Source of the DNA: Levilactobacillus mulengensis
GTDB taxonomy: Bacteria; Bacillota; Bacilli; Lactobacillales; Lactobacillaceae
Length of the DNA: 64,000 nt
Assembly: GCF_003946045.1 (NCBI RefSeq)
Contig: NZ_RHNW01000011.1
Span: 50,265-114,264 of the forward strand
Direction: 5' to 3'
Shown: positions 7,878 to 17,463 of the stretch, piece after piece
How positions within the stretch are numbered: position 1 is the first letter of the stretch
How the letters are laid out: every line of letters starts with the position of its first letter
Made by a program: the position numbers and the translations under genes
Notes under the pieces: model-generated
Databases searched by the model: none
What the model was told of the DNA's origin: nothing
Seen by the model: the letters and a program-made list of their open reading frames with translations, nothing else

Positions 7878-8417
7878 ATGCAACGAGGATTTGAAATTGT
7901 CAGTAAGTACGCCAACCAAGGACTAAAGCTGCCGTACCGGACCACCCAACAGGCGGCCGGCTACGATTTTGAGTGTGCGGCAGACTTTACCCTGCCATCT
8001 ATTTGGCGGCATGACCTACTCCACGCCTTCAAGCGACTTCGGCACCAGAACGAGCTGACGACCGAGGAATTACTGGCCGGTCAAAGCGACCTGAAGCCAT
8101 GGCTGGTACCAACGGGGGTCAAGGCCTACATGCAACCGGGCGAGGTCTTGATTCTGGCCAACCGGTCCAGCAGTCCGTTGAAACACAACCTGATTTTACC
8201 CAATGGTATCGGGGTGATTGACGCGGATTACTACAATAATGAAAAGAACGAGGGCGAAATTTTCGTCCAGTTAATCAATGTTGGATTAGAGGACCAGGTC
8301 ATTAAGAAGGGGCAACGTATTGCGCAGGGCCTGTTCATGCCGTATTTATTGGCTGATGATGAGCAGGCGCCGCAACAACAGCGGACCGGTGGATTCGGGT
8401 CGTCTGACCGTAACTAA
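7878..8417 (+). CDS. dut: dUTP diphosphatase (dUTPase)
   Basis: Hydrolyses dUTP to dUMP and PPi, keeping uracil out of DNA and supplying dTMP synthesis. The trimeric dUTPase motifs are present: AGYDFECA (motif 1, about residue 25), RSSSPLKHNL (motif 2, about 97), GVIDADYYN (motif 3, about 114) and the glycine-rich RTGGFGSSDR C terminus (motif 5). The 179-residue chain is longer than the 145-150 of many, with an insertion after motif 1, as in lactobacilli. Start ATG 7878 follows AAGGGAGTG; the frame is open further upstream but there it runs through structured element A and is not expected to be translated. Gene order dut-radA is common in lactobacilli. Confidence 0.93.
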   Translation: MQRGFEIVSKYANQGLKLPYRTTQQAAGYDFECAADFTLPSIWRHDLLHAFKRLRHQNELTTEELLAGQSDLKPWLVPTGVKAYMQPGEVLILANRSSSPLKHNLILPNGIGVIDADYYNNEKNEGEIFVQLINVGLEDQVIKKGQRIAQGLFMPYLLADDEQAPQQQRTGGFGSSDRN

Positions 8418-8509
8418 AACTTTACAATTGACGTTGATAGACTAGTGGGGGATTGCCCGCTAGATATGCTAAAATAAGGGTATTCAGACTAAGAAAAAGG
8501 GGGATCTCC

Positions 8510-9892
8510 GTGGCTAAACCAAGAACGACTTACGTATGTCAAAATTGTGATTATAGTTCACCGCGTTATCTCGGGCGTTGCCCGAACTGTGGTGAGTGGA
8601 ATACCATGGTGGAGGAAGTGGTCACACCTACGGCCGCAAAGGCTAAGCCTCAGTCAACGCGGACTGCGGTAGGCAGCGAACAATCTCATCCCCAATTAAT
8701 GAAGGATATCAAGCATTCCAGTGAGACGCGAACCAAGACCAAGATGGAAGAACTCAACCGGGTCTTGGGTGGCGGTATCGTAGCCGGTTCTCTCATCTTA
8801 ATTGGTGGGGACCCCGGTATCGGGAAATCCACGCTGCTGCTCCAGGTCTCTGGTCAGTTGAGTGAGACCGGTGGCAAGGTGCTGTACGTTTCCGGTGAAG
8901 AAAGTGCCTCACAGATCAAGATGCGGGCCGACCGGTTAGTCGTCAACAGCGATAACCTCTACCTCTATCCCGAGACGGATATGGCCAGCATCCGAGCCAA
9001 CATCGAGCAGATGCAGCCGGATTACGTGGTGATTGACTCCGTTCAAACCATGCAGGCACCGGGCATTGAGTCCGCCATCGGGTCCGTTTCACAGATTCGG
9101 GCCGTCACGGGCGAACTGATGCAGATTGCGAAGACCAATAACATTACGATTTTTGTAGTAGGTCATGTGACCAAGGGTGGCGCGATTGCCGGCCCTAAGA
9201 TTTTGGAACACATGGTGGATACCGTCCTCTACTTTGAAGGGGACCTGCACCACACCTACCGGATTCTCCGGGCGGTCAAGAACCGGTTTGGCTCGACCAA
9301 CGAACTGGGAATCTTTGAAATGCGCGAGGGTGGCCTGTACGAGGTCGCCAATCCGTCGGAAATATTCCTGGAGGAACGACTCAAGGACGCGACGGGTTCC
9401 GCTATCGTGGTTTCAATGGAAGGGACGCGGCCAATTCTGGTCGAAGTTCAGGCCTTGATTTCACCGTCCGTCTTCGGAAATGCCCAGCGGACCTCCAGTG
9501 GTTTGGATCGTAACCGCGTGGCCCTGTTGATGGCGGTTTTGGAAAAGCGGGCCAACCTGATGCTCCAGAACCAGGATGCCTTCCTGAAGGCGGCTGGTGG
9601 CGTTAAGCTGGATGAGCCAGCGATTGACTTGGCCATTGCCTTGTCGATTGCCTCCAGCTATCGCGATACGGCCACGGCACCAACGGACTGTTTCGTGGGT
9701 GAAGTTGGCTTGACCGGTGAAATTCGCCGGGTCAACCGGATCGAATCCCGGGTGGCCGAAGCCAAGAAGCTCGGTTTCAAACGGATTTTTGTTCCTAAGA
9801 ATAACCTCCAAGGTTGGACGGCCCCCAAAGGCATTGATGTGGTGGGGGTCTCCACCTTGCGGCAAGCGTTAAAATTAGCCCTCGGCGTGTAA
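8510..9892 (+). CDS. radA: DNA repair protein RadA (Sms)
   Basis: RecA-related branch-migration ATPase for recombination repair and natural transformation. N-terminal zinc finger CQNC...CPNC (residues 10-27), Walker [11 protein letters not shown] (about 98-107), RadA motif KNRFG (about 255) and a C-terminal Lon-protease-like domain (about 280-450) are in order; 460 residues is typical. Start GTG 8510 follows GGGGGAT; in-frame ATG 8453 precedes the zinc finger by 19 foreign residues and lacks a site. A -10-like TAAAAT just upstream (8469-8474) may give it its own promoter. Confidence 0.96.
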   Translation: MAKPRTTYVCQNCDYSSPRYLGRCPNCGEWNTMVEEVVTPTAAKAKPQSTRTAVGSEQSHPQLMKDIKHSSETRTKTKMEELNRVLGGGIVAGSLILIGGDPGIGKSTLLLQVSGQLSETGGKVLYVSGEESASQIKMRADRLVVNSDNLYLYPETDMASIRANIEQMQPDYVVIDSVQTMQAPGIESAIGSVSQIRAVTGELMQIAKTNNITIFVVGHVTKGGAIAGPKILEHMVDTVLYFEGDLHHTYRILRAVKNRFGSTNELGIFEMREGGLYEVANPSEIFLEERLKDATGSAIVVSMEGTRPILVEVQALISPSVFGNAQRTSSGLDRNRVALLMAVLEKRANLMLQNQDAFLKAAGGVKLDEPAIDLAIALSIASSYRDTATAPTDCFVGEVGLTGEIRRVNRIESRVAEAKKLGFKRIFVPKNNLQGWTAPKGIDVVGVSTLRQALKLALGV

Positions 9893-9925
9893 GCCACAGG
9901 GACCTTTGAAGGGAGGTGAACAAAT

Positions 9926-11104
9926 ATGCGTAAAAAAACGGTTGTGTTAATTATTTTCGCCATCTTAGGTGGGGTCATGGGAGCCGCTTACTTCTCCCGG
10001 CTCTGGCTACTGATGGGGGTGACCAGTCGGTTACTGAACAACGTTATCGTGAATATTTTGCTTGGTGCCATTATTTTCCTTATTCTTGGAGTCCTCTTCG
10101 CGGGCGTGATTCTCCGACTGATCAACCGCATTGAAACGTACCTGAATAAGCAAAACCCGATGACCATTATCTTCGGTAGCCTGCTGACCATTGTGGGCCT
10201 GGCACTGGCTTTGCTGATTTCTCAGTTTCTGTTCCACGTGCCGTCATTCTTCATTGGCACGGTGATTCCGTGGATTCTGATGTTGCTGTTCGGTTACTTC
10301 GGGTTCCGTATCGGGGCGCGGCTCAGCAAGATTCGGCTGGAGGAGTGGCGGAAGCTGTTCCAATCCCGTGGGAAAAAGGCTGAGGAAGAGGCTGACAAGA
10401 AGGTCTTGGACAAGGAAACGGAGCCTAATTTCCATCACTACAAAATCTTGGATACCAACATCTTAATCGATGGGCGGATCTATGATTTGGCTAAGACGGG
10501 CTTCCTGGAAGGCACGTTATTGGTGCCGAACTTCGTGCTCTACGAACTCCAGTACATCGCGGATTCTAGCGATTCTATCAAACGAGTTCGTGGGCGGCGC
10601 GGACTAGACATCTTGAACAAGTTGCAAAATGAACATATCATGCCAATTGAAATGTACGAGGGTGACTTCGAAGACATTCCGGAGGTAGATAGCAAGTTGA
10701 TTGCGTTGGCCAAGCAAAACGGCGGGGTCATCGTCACTAATGATTACAACTTGAACAAGGTCATCCAGTTCCAAAACGTTCAGGTCTTGAACATTAACTC
10801 CTTAGCTAACGCCCTGAAACCACGAGTCATTCCTGGAGAAAACCTCCACGTGATGGTCGTGAAGAACGGGACGGAACGCCAACAGGGGGTCGCTTACCTT
10901 GACGACGGCACCATGGTCGTGGTCGAAGACGGGCGGTACTTTATCAACAAACAACTGGATGTTGTGGTCACCAGTGCCATTCAAACGGATGCTGGGCGGA
11001 TGATCTTTGCCAAGCCACTACATTCCAGCAAGAACATTGAAGAACAAGCCGATGCCGGTAAGAAAGGGTCTAGCGAGTCCAAAAACGGTAAACGTTCCCG
11101 GTAA
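9926..11104 (+). CDS. yacL: PIN/TRAM domain membrane protein (YacL family)
   Basis: Four hydrophobic segments in the first 120 residues are followed by a PIN nuclease-like domain starting at KILDTNILIDGRIYDL (about 172-187; Asp residues of the acidic site) and GVIVTNDYNLNKV (about 270), then a C-terminal TRAM-type nucleic-acid-binding domain (about 290-360) and a basic tail. 392 residues, close to B. subtilis YacL. It is expected to be membrane-anchored with the PIN domain in the cytoplasm; cellular role unclear. GGGAGGTG precedes ATG 9926. Position between radA and gltX is conserved in Firmicutes. Confidence 0.92.
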   Translation: MRKKTVVLIIFAILGGVMGAAYFSRLWLLMGVTSRLLNNVIVNILLGAIIFLILGVLFAGVILRLINRIETYLNKQNPMTIIFGSLLTIVGLALALLISQFLFHVPSFFIGTVIPWILMLLFGYFGFRIGARLSKIRLEEWRKLFQSRGKKAEEEADKKVLDKETEPNFHHYKILDTNILIDGRIYDLAKTGFLEGTLLVPNFVLYELQYIADSSDSIKRVRGRRGLDILNKLQNEHIMPIEMYEGDFEDIPEVDSKLIALAKQNGGVIVTNDYNLNKVIQFQNVQVLNINSLANALKPRVIPGENLHVMVVKNGTERQQGVAYLDDGTMVVVEDGRYFINKQLDVVVTSAIQTDAGRMIFAKPLHSSKNIEEQADAGKKGSSESKNGKRSR

Positions 11105-11256
11105 TGGACTAGACAATTTCACATTTCTGGAAAGGATTGAGGCGCACACCTTTATTTTTCCGCGGCGGCATTGTAGAATTAAAGCATTGCGTCATAAAAT
11201 TATGACGAGGCTTCACCAAATTAACGTAATAAAATTTAGAAAGAGGCGCAAACGTT
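11105..11256. promoter_or_regulatory. gltX upstream region with weak promoter and small hairpin
   Basis: TAGAAT (11175-11180) may be the -10 box of gltX; the -35 is poor. Downstream, CGTCATA/TATGACG (about 11191-11208) makes a small AAAT-looped hairpin. No T-box motif (AGGGTGG...) is present, although this precedes an aminoacyl-tRNA synthetase. Confidence 0.35.
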
Positions 11257-12747
11257 TTGGCGAAAAATTCAATTCGGGTTCGGTACGCTCCGAGCCCAAC
11301 CGGTCATTTGCATATTGGTAATGCCCGGACGGCCATTTTCAACTATTTATTTGCCCGTCACAACAAGGGTAAGTTCATCATTCGGATCGAGGATACGGAT
11401 ACGAAACGGAACATCGCTGACGGTGAACGGAGCCAATTAGAAAACTTGAAGTGGCTCGGTTTGGATTGGGACGAAGGTCCTGACGTCGGTGGCGACTACG
11501 GTCCTTACCGTCAGTCTGAACGCCGCGACATTTACACGCCACTTATCCAACAACTGTTGGACGAAGGCAAGGCTTACGAATCATACCGGACGGAAGATGA
11601 ATTAACTGCCGACCGTGAAGCCCAAAAGGCGCGTAAGGAAATGCCTCATTACGAATACGAATATGCTGGGATGAACGAAGAAGAAAAGCAAGCTGCCATT
11701 GACGCCGCTAAGGCTAAGGGCTTGAAGCCTGTTATTCGTTTCCGCGTCCCTAAGGATGAAGTCTTTGAATGGGACGACATGGTTAAGGGTCACGTGGCCT
11801 TTAACTCCGACACCATTGGTGGGGACTTTGTTATCGCCAAGCGCGATGGGATGCCAACCTACAACTTTGCCGTTGTCGTTGACGACCACAAGATGGCCAT
11901 CAGCCACGTCTTCCGGGGCGATGACCACGTTGCCAACACGCCAAAGCAATTGATGATCTACCAAGCATTCGGTTGGGAAGCCCCAAAGTTTGGGCACATG
12001 AGCCTGATCATCAGCAAGGACACCGGTAAGAAGCTGTCCAAGCGTGACGAATCCGTCTTACAATTCATCGAACAATACCGTGACCTGGGTTACTTACCAG
12101 AAGCTATGTTCAACTTCATTCTGTTGTTGGGCTGGTCCCCAGTCGGTGAAGATGAAATCTTTAACCGGAAGCAATTTATCAAGATGTATGATGAAACGCG
12201 TTTGAGCTCTTCACCAGCCACCTTTGATAGTGACAAGCTGGAATGGTTGAACAACCGTTACGTGAAGGATGCTGACGACAGCACCATCATGGACCTGGCT
12301 TTGAAGCAATTGATCAAGGCCGGCAACATTCCTGCTAACCCAGACAACATGAAGTTGGAATGGGCGCGTCAATTAATCAATTTGTACAAGCGGCAAATGA
12401 GTTACATGGCCCAAATCAATGACATGGCTTCGGTCTTCTTTGAAGAACCCGAACAAGTCAGTGGTGAAGCCTTTGACGAAATTAACAACGAAACGGCCCC
12501 GGTCGTTTTGAAGGAATTCGCTGCCCAAATTGAAAAGCTCGACCTCTTTGATTCCGTAGAAATTTTCCACGTGATCAAGGCCGTTCAAGCCAAGACCGGC
12601 ATCAAGGGCCGTCAACTTTGGATGCCAATCCGAATTGCCGTGACCCACGAAATGCACGGGCCAGAATTACCAGAATCCATCGAATTAGTTGGACGGGAGA
12701 CCGCCTTAAAACACATTCACCAGACCTTAGCACAATTAGAAGGCTAA
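11257..12747 (+). CDS. gltX: Glutamyl-tRNA synthetase
   Basis: Charges tRNA-Glu (and in this group usually also tRNA-Gln, for later amidation). Class I signature [16 protein letters not shown] (residues 9-24, the HIGH site) and KLSKRD (about 255, the KMSKS equivalent) are seen, with an all-helical anticodon-binding C-terminal half. 496 residues. TTG 11257 gives [14 protein letters not shown], with AAGAGGCG 12 bases ahead. A strong terminator follows, so cysS is a separate transcript. Confidence 0.97.
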   Translation: MAKNSIRVRYAPSPTGHLHIGNARTAIFNYLFARHNKGKFIIRIEDTDTKRNIADGERSQLENLKWLGLDWDEGPDVGGDYGPYRQSERRDIYTPLIQQLLDEGKAYESYRTEDELTADREAQKARKEMPHYEYEYAGMNEEEKQAAIDAAKAKGLKPVIRFRVPKDEVFEWDDMVKGHVAFNSDTIGGDFVIAKRDGMPTYNFAVVVDDHKMAISHVFRGDDHVANTPKQLMIYQAFGWEAPKFGHMSLIISKDTGKKLSKRDESVLQFIEQYRDLGYLPEAMFNFILLLGWSPVGEDEIFNRKQFIKMYDETRLSSSPATFDSDKLEWLNNRYVKDADDSTIMDLALKQLIKAGNIPANPDNMKLEWARQLINLYKRQMSYMAQINDMASVFFEEPEQVSGEAFDEINNETAPVVLKEFAAQIEKLDLFDSVEIFHVIKAVQAKTGIKGRQLWMPIRIAVTHEMHGPELPESIELVGRETALKHIHQTLAQLEG

Positions 12748-12756
12748 TGATTTGGT

Positions 12757-12801
12757 AAAGAAGCCGAGTGAGGGCCAATTGGCGCTTCATTCGGCTTCTT
12801 T
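12757..12801 (+). terminator. gltX terminator
   Basis: AAAGAAGCCGAGTGA (12757-12771) pairs with TTCATTCGGCTTCTTT (12786-12801) around a short loop. Confidence 0.9.
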
Positions 12802-12812
12802 GTTATCGGGTG

Positions 12813-12990
12813 AATATGCTACAATGGAGCTAACTCATTTGGTCCTGCATGGTTTGCCTGAGTTAAAAGGTTTCGTCAGTGTGGCAAAGTAGTCGCTTGG
12901 ATGTCAGTCTAAGCGCGGGTACACAGAAACGGCCGCCAGCAGGGCTAATTCAAACTATAATTCAACTAATGACGTGAAAGGAGCTTCGGC
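12813..12990 (+). promoter_or_regulatory. cysS promoter and structured leader
   Basis: An extended -10 (TGCTACAAT, 12817-12825) precedes a leader of about 155 bases. It contains TTTGCCTGA ... TCAGTGTGGCAAA (about 12852-12886), then a perfect 8-bp hairpin CGCTTGGA/TCTAAGCG (about 12893-12915) and a GGCCGCC-rich segment. No T-box antiterminator sequence is visible. The leader is long enough for attenuation control, but I do not recognise the class. Confidence 0.5.
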
Positions 12991-14403
12991 ATGCTCAAAG
13001 TTTTTAATACCATGACTCGCCAGAAAGAAACATTCGAACCAATTACCCCGGGAGTGGTCAACATGTACGTGTGTGGCCCGACCGTTTACAATTACATTCA
13101 TATTGGGAATGCGCGGAGTGCCATTGCCTTTGATACGATTCGACGGTACTTTGAGTATCGGGGCTATCAAGTGACCTACGTGTCTAACTTCACGGATGTC
13201 GATGATAAAATGATTAATGAAGCCCACAAGGAAGGCATCACCGTGCCCGAATTGGGGGACAAGTTCATTGCGGCCTTTAAGGAAGACACGGCGGCCTTGA
13301 ACGTGGAACCCGCCACGGTTAATCCCCGGGCGACCGACCACATCACTGAAATCGTGGCGTTTGTTCAGGACTTGATCGATAAGGGTTACGCCTATCCGGT
13401 TGATGGGGACGTCTATTATCGCGCGCATAAGTTTGCCCACTACGGCGAACTGGCTCACCTGAACCTCGACGACCTTGAAGAGGGGGCTTCCCAGCATACC
13501 AATGATGAGGAGACCGCCCGTAAGGAAGATCCCGTCGACTTTGCTCTGTGGAAGGGCGCCAAGCCGGGTGAAATTTCCTGGCCATCTCCTTGGGGCGCTG
13601 GTCGGCCGGGCTGGCACATCGAGTGCTCGGTCATGTCGACCCATTACCTGGGCGATACCTTTGACATTCATGGTGGTGGCGAAGACCTGATCTTCCCCCA
13701 TCATCAAAATGAAATTGCCCAGAGTGAAGCCAAGACTGGTAAGCCATTTGTCCATTACTGGCTGCACAATGGTTTCGTCACGGTGGGCGATGATGACGAA
13801 AAGATGAGCAAGTCACTCGGAAATTTCGTCACGGTGCACGACATCTTGAAGACCGTGGATCCGCAGACGTTGCGCTTCTTCATGGCAACGACCCAGTATC
13901 GTCGGCCCATCCAGTATACGCAACAGAACCTGGACACGGCGGAACGCAACCTGGAACGGCTCCAGACGGCGTACAACAACATGGGCTACCGCCTGAAGGA
14001 TGCCGAAGACGGTAATGATCCTAAGGTTGAACAGGAAACCCGACAAATTATTGCGGACTACATTGATGCCATGGATGATGATTTTAACGTGCAAAATGGG
14101 GTCGCCGAAGTCTTTGAGCTGTCCCGTTTGGGGAATGTCTACGCGGAACGGCCCGTGGTTTTTGCCGGGACGCTGGAGTTTATGCGTAAGACGTTAGTCG
14201 ACCTGCTCAGTGTCTTTGGCGTGAAGTTGGCCGAGGCCACGAGCCTGGGTGACGACGGAATTCAAGCCTTGATTGACGAACGCTTGGCTGCCCGAAAGGC
14301 CCGGAACTTTGAACGTAGCGATGAAATCAGAGAACAATTGAAGAACCAAGGGATTATTTTGGAAGACACGCCCCAAGGGACGCGTTGGCGAAAGGAAAAT
14401 TAA
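12991..14403 (+). CDS. cysS: Cysteinyl-tRNA synthetase
   Basis: Charges tRNA-Cys. Zinc-binding Cys in [10 protein letters not shown] (about residue 29), HIGN (about 39-42), CSVMS and HQNEIAQ zinc ligands (about 211-240) and KMSKS (about 270-274) are all present in a 470-residue chain. GAAAGGAGC precedes ATG 12991. The stop overlaps the mrnC start (TAATG). Head of cysS-mrnC-rlmB-yacP, a conserved Gram-positive operon. Confidence 0.97.
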   Translation: MLKVFNTMTRQKETFEPITPGVVNMYVCGPTVYNYIHIGNARSAIAFDTIRRYFEYRGYQVTYVSNFTDVDDKMINEAHKEGITVPELGDKFIAAFKEDTAALNVEPATVNPRATDHITEIVAFVQDLIDKGYAYPVDGDVYYRAHKFAHYGELAHLNLDDLEEGASQHTNDEETARKEDPVDFALWKGAKPGEISWPSPWGAGRPGWHIECSVMSTHYLGDTFDIHGGGEDLIFPHHQNEIAQSEAKTGKPFVHYWLHNGFVTVGDDDEKMSKSLGNFVTVHDILKTVDPQTLRFFMATTQYRRPIQYTQQNLDTAERNLERLQTAYNNMGYRLKDAEDGNDPKVEQETRQIIADYIDAMDDDFNVQNGVAEVFELSRLGNVYAERPVVFAGTLEFMRKTLVDLLSVFGVKLAEATSLGDDGIQALIDERLAARKARNFERSDEIREQLKNQGIILEDTPQGTRWRKEN

Positions 14404-14810
14404 TGACAGCGACAGTGGATTATCAACAACTGAATGGGGTGGCCCTGGCCTACATGGGTGATGCTTCCTATGAAGTCATCATCCGGCGGCACCTGATTGC
14501 GGAAGGCTTAGCCAAACCCAATCATTTACAGAAGAAAGCCACCCATTACGTGTCGGCCAAGGCCCAAGCAGCCTTGATCAGCCTGATGGAACAAGACGGC
14601 ATTTTAAGTGAGGACGAGTGGACCATGTTCAAACGCGGGCGTAATGCCAAGAGCTATACCCACGCCAAGAACACGGACGTCGTGACCTACCGAATCTCAA
14701 CCGGGTTTGAGGCCTTAATGGGCTACTTGGCCCTGAGTGGGCGGCAAGATCGCGTGGATGAACTCGGCCAATGGTGCATTGAACAAGTAGAAGCGGGGCG
14801 GACTGAATAA
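14403..14810 (+). CDS. mrnC: Mini-ribonuclease III
   Basis: RNase III-like catalytic domain without a double-stranded RNA-binding domain, which trims 23S rRNA precursor ends. [14 protein letters not shown] (about residues 11-24) holds the RNase III signature Asp, and the second acidic site is near the end ([10 protein letters not shown]). 135 residues, family length. ATG 14403 overlaps the cysS stop and its own stop overlaps the rlmB start by one base, so translation is coupled on both sides. Confidence 0.94.
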   Translation: MTATVDYQQLNGVALAYMGDASYEVIIRRHLIAEGLAKPNHLQKKATHYVSAKAQAALISLMEQDGILSEDEWTMFKRGRNAKSYTHAKNTDVVTYRISTGFEALMGYLALSGRQDRVDELGQWCIEQVEAGRTE

Positions 14811-15577
14811 TGACAGAACAAGCAAATACCGAAACCAGTAGCGATTTCGTGATTGGCCGGCACCCAGCCGTCGCCGCATTACGGAGTCAACAAACGATTA
14901 ACAAGGTCTTTCTCCAAAGTGGCTTAAAGGCTGAGGCCATTGACGAGATTCGCCAATTGGCTAAGAAGCGACATTTAGTGATTTCCGAAGTGCCTAAGCA
15001 AAAGTTAGATCTCTTGACCGATCACCAAAATCACCAGGGGGTCGTTCTGGGCGTGGCAGCATTTGAATACGCCACAATCGATGACCTCTTCGCTAACGCT
15101 GAAAAGGCCGGCGAAGAACCCTTCTTCTTGATTCTAGACGGTGTGGAAGATCCCCATAACTTGGGGTCCATCTTACGGACGGCCGATGCCAGTGGTGTCC
15201 ACGGGGTGATTATCCCTAAGCGCCGGGCCGTTGGACTGACGTCAGTCGTGGCCAAGACCTCGACCGGCGCCATCGAACGTGTGCCCGTTGCCCGGGTAAC
15301 CAACCTGGTCAACACCGTGCATGACCTGAAGGACCGTGGCGTCTGGGTCTTTGGGACTGACATGGCCGGAACCGACTATCGGGATTGGAACGCCAAGGGC
15401 GCCAGTGCCCTGATTATCGGTAACGAAGGCAAGGGCATTTCTCGTCTCTTAAAGGAAACCGTTGACCAGATGTTAACGATCCCCATGGTCGGCGAAGTGC
15501 AGAGCTTGAACGCGAGTGTCGCGGCGGGACTGTTGATGTATCAAGGCTTCAGTTCCCGGCACCCGGTTCAACACTAA
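14810..15577 (+). CDS. rlmB: 23S rRNA 2'-O-methyltransferase RlmB (TrmH/SpoU family)
   Basis: SPOUT methyltransferase expected to modify G2251 of 23S rRNA with SAM. An N-terminal substrate-binding domain (IGRHPAVAAL, about 17) is followed by the knotted domain: DGVEDPHNLGSILRTADASG (motif 1, about 108-127), IIGNEGKGISRLL (motif 2, about 200) and IPMVGEVQSLNASVAAG (motif 3, about 223). 255 residues. Start overlaps the mrnC stop. Confidence 0.95.
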   Translation: MTEQANTETSSDFVIGRHPAVAALRSQQTINKVFLQSGLKAEAIDEIRQLAKKRHLVISEVPKQKLDLLTDHQNHQGVVLGVAAFEYATIDDLFANAEKAGEEPFFLILDGVEDPHNLGSILRTADASGVHGVIIPKRRAVGLTSVVAKTSTGAIERVPVARVTNLVNTVHDLKDRGVWVFGTDMAGTDYRDWNAKGASALIIGNEGKGISRLLKETVDQMLTIPMVGEVQSLNASVAAGLLMYQGFSSRHPVQH

Positions 15578-15607
15578 GGAACGGTTACGAGCGAGGGGTA
15601 AGTTGTA

Positions 15608-16153
15608 ATGAAAGAAGACATTTTAATTGTCGATGCCTACAACATGATCGGCAACTGGCCCAAACTCAACCGGCTGAAGTTAACGGACCGGTTACCAGAA
15701 GCGCGGGACGAGCTGTTGAACATGCTGGCTAACTATAAAAAGTTGCGGGATGCCAAGATCACGGTGGTGTTTGACGCCATGTACGTGCCCGGCATTTCCA
15801 AGAGCTATAAGCAGTTTGACTTGGAGGTTGTCTGGACCAACCGTGACGAGACCGCCGACAGCTATATTGAAAAATTAGCGAAGGAGCGGCAGACGCGGTT
15901 CACCCAGGTGACCGTCGCTACCAGTGATCAGGCGGAGCAGTGGACCATCTTTTCGGAGGGGGCCCTGCGGATTCCAGCCGGAGAACTGCTGACGGACATC
16001 GAGCGGGCGCAAAACGAAGTGAAACAGACCGCCCGTGAATTTGCGGACAAGGGTATCGTGCGCAAGTCGCCGTGGAATGATCAACAGCTGTACAAGTTGG
16101 AAAAGCTGCGCGACCAGATGATGGCCAAGCCAAAACGAAAAAAGAAACCGTAA
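15608..16153 (+). CDS. yacP: NYN-domain endoribonuclease of the YacP/Rae1 family
   Basis: 181 residues with the PIN-like NYN fold: ILIVDAYNMIGNWP at the N terminus supplies the first acidic residue, VVFDAM (about 55) and TVATSDQAEQWTIF (about 100) the others. B. subtilis Rae1 is a ribosome-associated A-site mRNA endonuclease; function here is by family. A very basic tail ends the chain. ATG 15608 lies 30 bases after rlmB; a terminator follows. Confidence 0.92.
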   Translation: MKEDILIVDAYNMIGNWPKLNRLKLTDRLPEARDELLNMLANYKKLRDAKITVVFDAMYVPGISKSYKQFDLEVVWTNRDETADSYIEKLAKERQTRFTQVTVATSDQAEQWTIFSEGALRIPAGELLTDIERAQNEVKQTAREFADKGIVRKSPWNDQQLYKLEKLRDQMMAKPKRKKKP

Positions 16154-16167
16154 GCCCCTTTCGTGGG

Positions 16168-16204
16168 GAATGGTGTGGGTGCTTGATGGGCTCACACCAT
16201 TTTT
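16168..16204 (+). terminator. yacP terminator
   Basis: AATGGTGTG (16168-16176) pairs with CACACCATT (16192-16200), followed by TTTTAT. It ends the cysS-yacP transcript. Confidence 0.85.
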
Positions 16205-16239
16205 ATTTGGCGAGAAAATCGATTGCATAACAAAATAAA

Positions 16240-16313
16240 TTGCGCGGAAAACGTTCGTTCGCTATGGGGCGTGGGCGGGCTCCTTTAGACTTAAGTTACT
16301 ACTTAAGGGGAGG
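16240..16313 (+). promoter_or_regulatory. sigH upstream promoter and palindrome
   Basis: A possible promoter TTGCGC (16240) - 17 bases - TATGGG (16263) is followed by a perfect palindrome CTTAAGT TACT ACTTAAG (16290-16307). Its right arm runs into the ribosome binding site AAGGGGAGG (16305-16313). It could be an operator or a small RNA hairpin that partly hides the site. Confidence 0.5.
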
Positions 16314-16321
16314 CGTTACCC

Positions 16322-16891
16322 GTGTCTGACTTATCCGATCACGCGTTAATTGAACTGCTGCATCAAAGCCTGGATTCACCCGCGTTACCCATTTTATTTG
16401 AGTGTTATCGGCCCGTGTTACAACGTTTGCAAAATCAGTATTTCATCCCGGAATTCGAGCAGGGGGATTGGGAACAGGAGGCCTTGCTAGTGATGTGTGA
16501 AACGGTTCGGCGGTTTGAGACCCAACGACTACGCAGCTTTGGTGCCTACTACCGACTGCGCTTAGCCCACCGGATCTTTGATTTGATTCGACAGGCCCAG
16601 GCGCTCAAACGGCAAATGACCCGCAACGCCATGTCGATTGAGACGGAGGCCGAGTACATTGCGGATACGGTGCCGGACCACCACTGGTTGTTGCGGGAAC
16701 AACTGGAGACCAAGGAGGCCATTTACCAGGTTTTGCCCAGGCTCTCGGGAATCGAACACACGGTGTTTACCGGGCTGCTGCTAGGTCAGACGCTGGCGAG
16801 CATTAGCCAGCAGTATCAGCTGAGTGATCAGCAGGTCCGGGGCGCTTGTCACCGGGGACAGGCAAAGCTACGTCAAGTCCTCGCCGAATGA
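16322..16891 (+). CDS. sigH: Sigma-70 family factor, SigH/ComX-like
   Basis: A 189-residue protein with sigma region 2 (FEQGDWEQEALLVMCETVRRF to RLAHRIFDLIRQAQ, about 48-95) and a region 4-like helix-turn-helix at the end (GQTLASISQQYQLSDQQVRGACHRGQAKLRQ, about 155-185). Position between yacP and rpmG-secE-nusG is that of sigH in B. subtilis and of the competence sigma factor in lactobacilli. Expected role: transcription of late competence genes, such as the comFA-comFC pair at 61-63 kb. GTG 16322 start after AAGGGGAGG. Regulation by the palindrome upstream is possible. Confidence 0.85.
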   Translation: MSDLSDHALIELLHQSLDSPALPILFECYRPVLQRLQNQYFIPEFEQGDWEQEALLVMCETVRRFETQRLRSFGAYYRLRLAHRIFDLIRQAQALKRQMTRNAMSIETEAEYIADTVPDHHWLLREQLETKEAIYQVLPRLSGIEHTVFTGLLLGQTLASISQQYQLSDQQVRGACHRGQAKLRQVLAE

Positions 16892-16965
16892 TTGACGGCA
16901 GGGGCAAAGGATGGTAAGCTACTACAGTATGAGTTGGATTGGATAAAAATAAAGGTGGTGGAAAG

Positions 16966-17115
16966 ATGGCTCAACGGAAAATTGCCCTGGCCTGTTCAGT
17001 TTGCGGGTCGCGGAATTACACCATCACTGCGAGTGCAACACGGACACAACGACTTGAGGTTATGAAGTATTGTAAGTACTGTGGCAAGCACACGTTACAC
17101 CGGGAAACCCGTTAA
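16966..17115 (+). CDS. rpmG: 50S ribosomal protein L33
   Basis: Short gene of 49 codons: ATG 16966 to TAA 17113-17115, giving [20 protein letters not shown]... with CSVC and CKYC pairs (zinc-binding form of L33). GGTGGTGGAAAG precedes the start. Sits between sigH and secE as in other Firmicutes. Confidence 0.96.
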   Translation: MAQRKIALACSVCGSRNYTITASATRTQRLEVMKYCKYCGKHTLHRETR

Positions 17116-17161
17116 TTTGACTGATAATCACGACAAACATTAATTTTAGGGAGGCAACACC

Positions 17162-17338
17162 ATGCGTTTATTCCGTTTCTTCAAATCGGTCGGTGCCGAA
17201 ATGAAACAAGTTTCTTGGCCCGGCGTTAAGCAGACTCGTCACGACACGGGCACTGTGGTCGGTATTTCTGTCCTGTTCGCAATCTTCTTTGCGGTCGTCG
17301 ACTGGGTCGTGCAATTCGGCTTAAAGTTCCTTTCCTAA
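17162..17338 (+). CDS. secE: Preprotein translocase subunit SecE
   Basis: 58 codons from ATG 17162 to TAA 17336-17338. The short amphipathic helix with KQVSWPGVKQTRHDT (about 15-29) and one transmembrane segment (GISVLFAIFFAVVDWVVQF, about 34-52) are the SecE core. Part of SecYEG. AGGGAGG at 17149-17155 is its ribosome binding site. Confidence 0.96.
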   Translation: MRLFRFFKSVGAEMKQVSWPGVKQTRHDTGTVVGISVLFAIFFAVVDWVVQFGLKFLS

Positions 17339-17357
17339 TCGGAATTGTCGGTGGTCA

Positions 17358-17419
17358 AATCACTTAAAATATGCTATATTAGTTGGTAACAGGGAACTTC
17401 GTGTATGCGGAGTTTTTTT
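17358..17419 (+). promoter_or_regulatory. nusG: nusG extended -10 promoter and leader hairpin
   Basis: An extended -10 (TGCTATATT, 17372-17380) precedes a small terminator-like hairpin AACTTCG 17395-17401 / CGGAGTT 17408-17414 with seven Ts. The hairpin either ends secE transcripts or attenuates nusG. Confidence 0.6.
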
Positions 17420-17463
17420 ATTTTGCTCGAAAAGTCAATGAAAATTAAAGGAGTGCACCAAAC

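Noticed and set aside
12829..12990. T-box riboswitch before cysS or gltX
   Set aside because: The AGGGTGGNACCGCG antiterminator motif is absent in both leaders.
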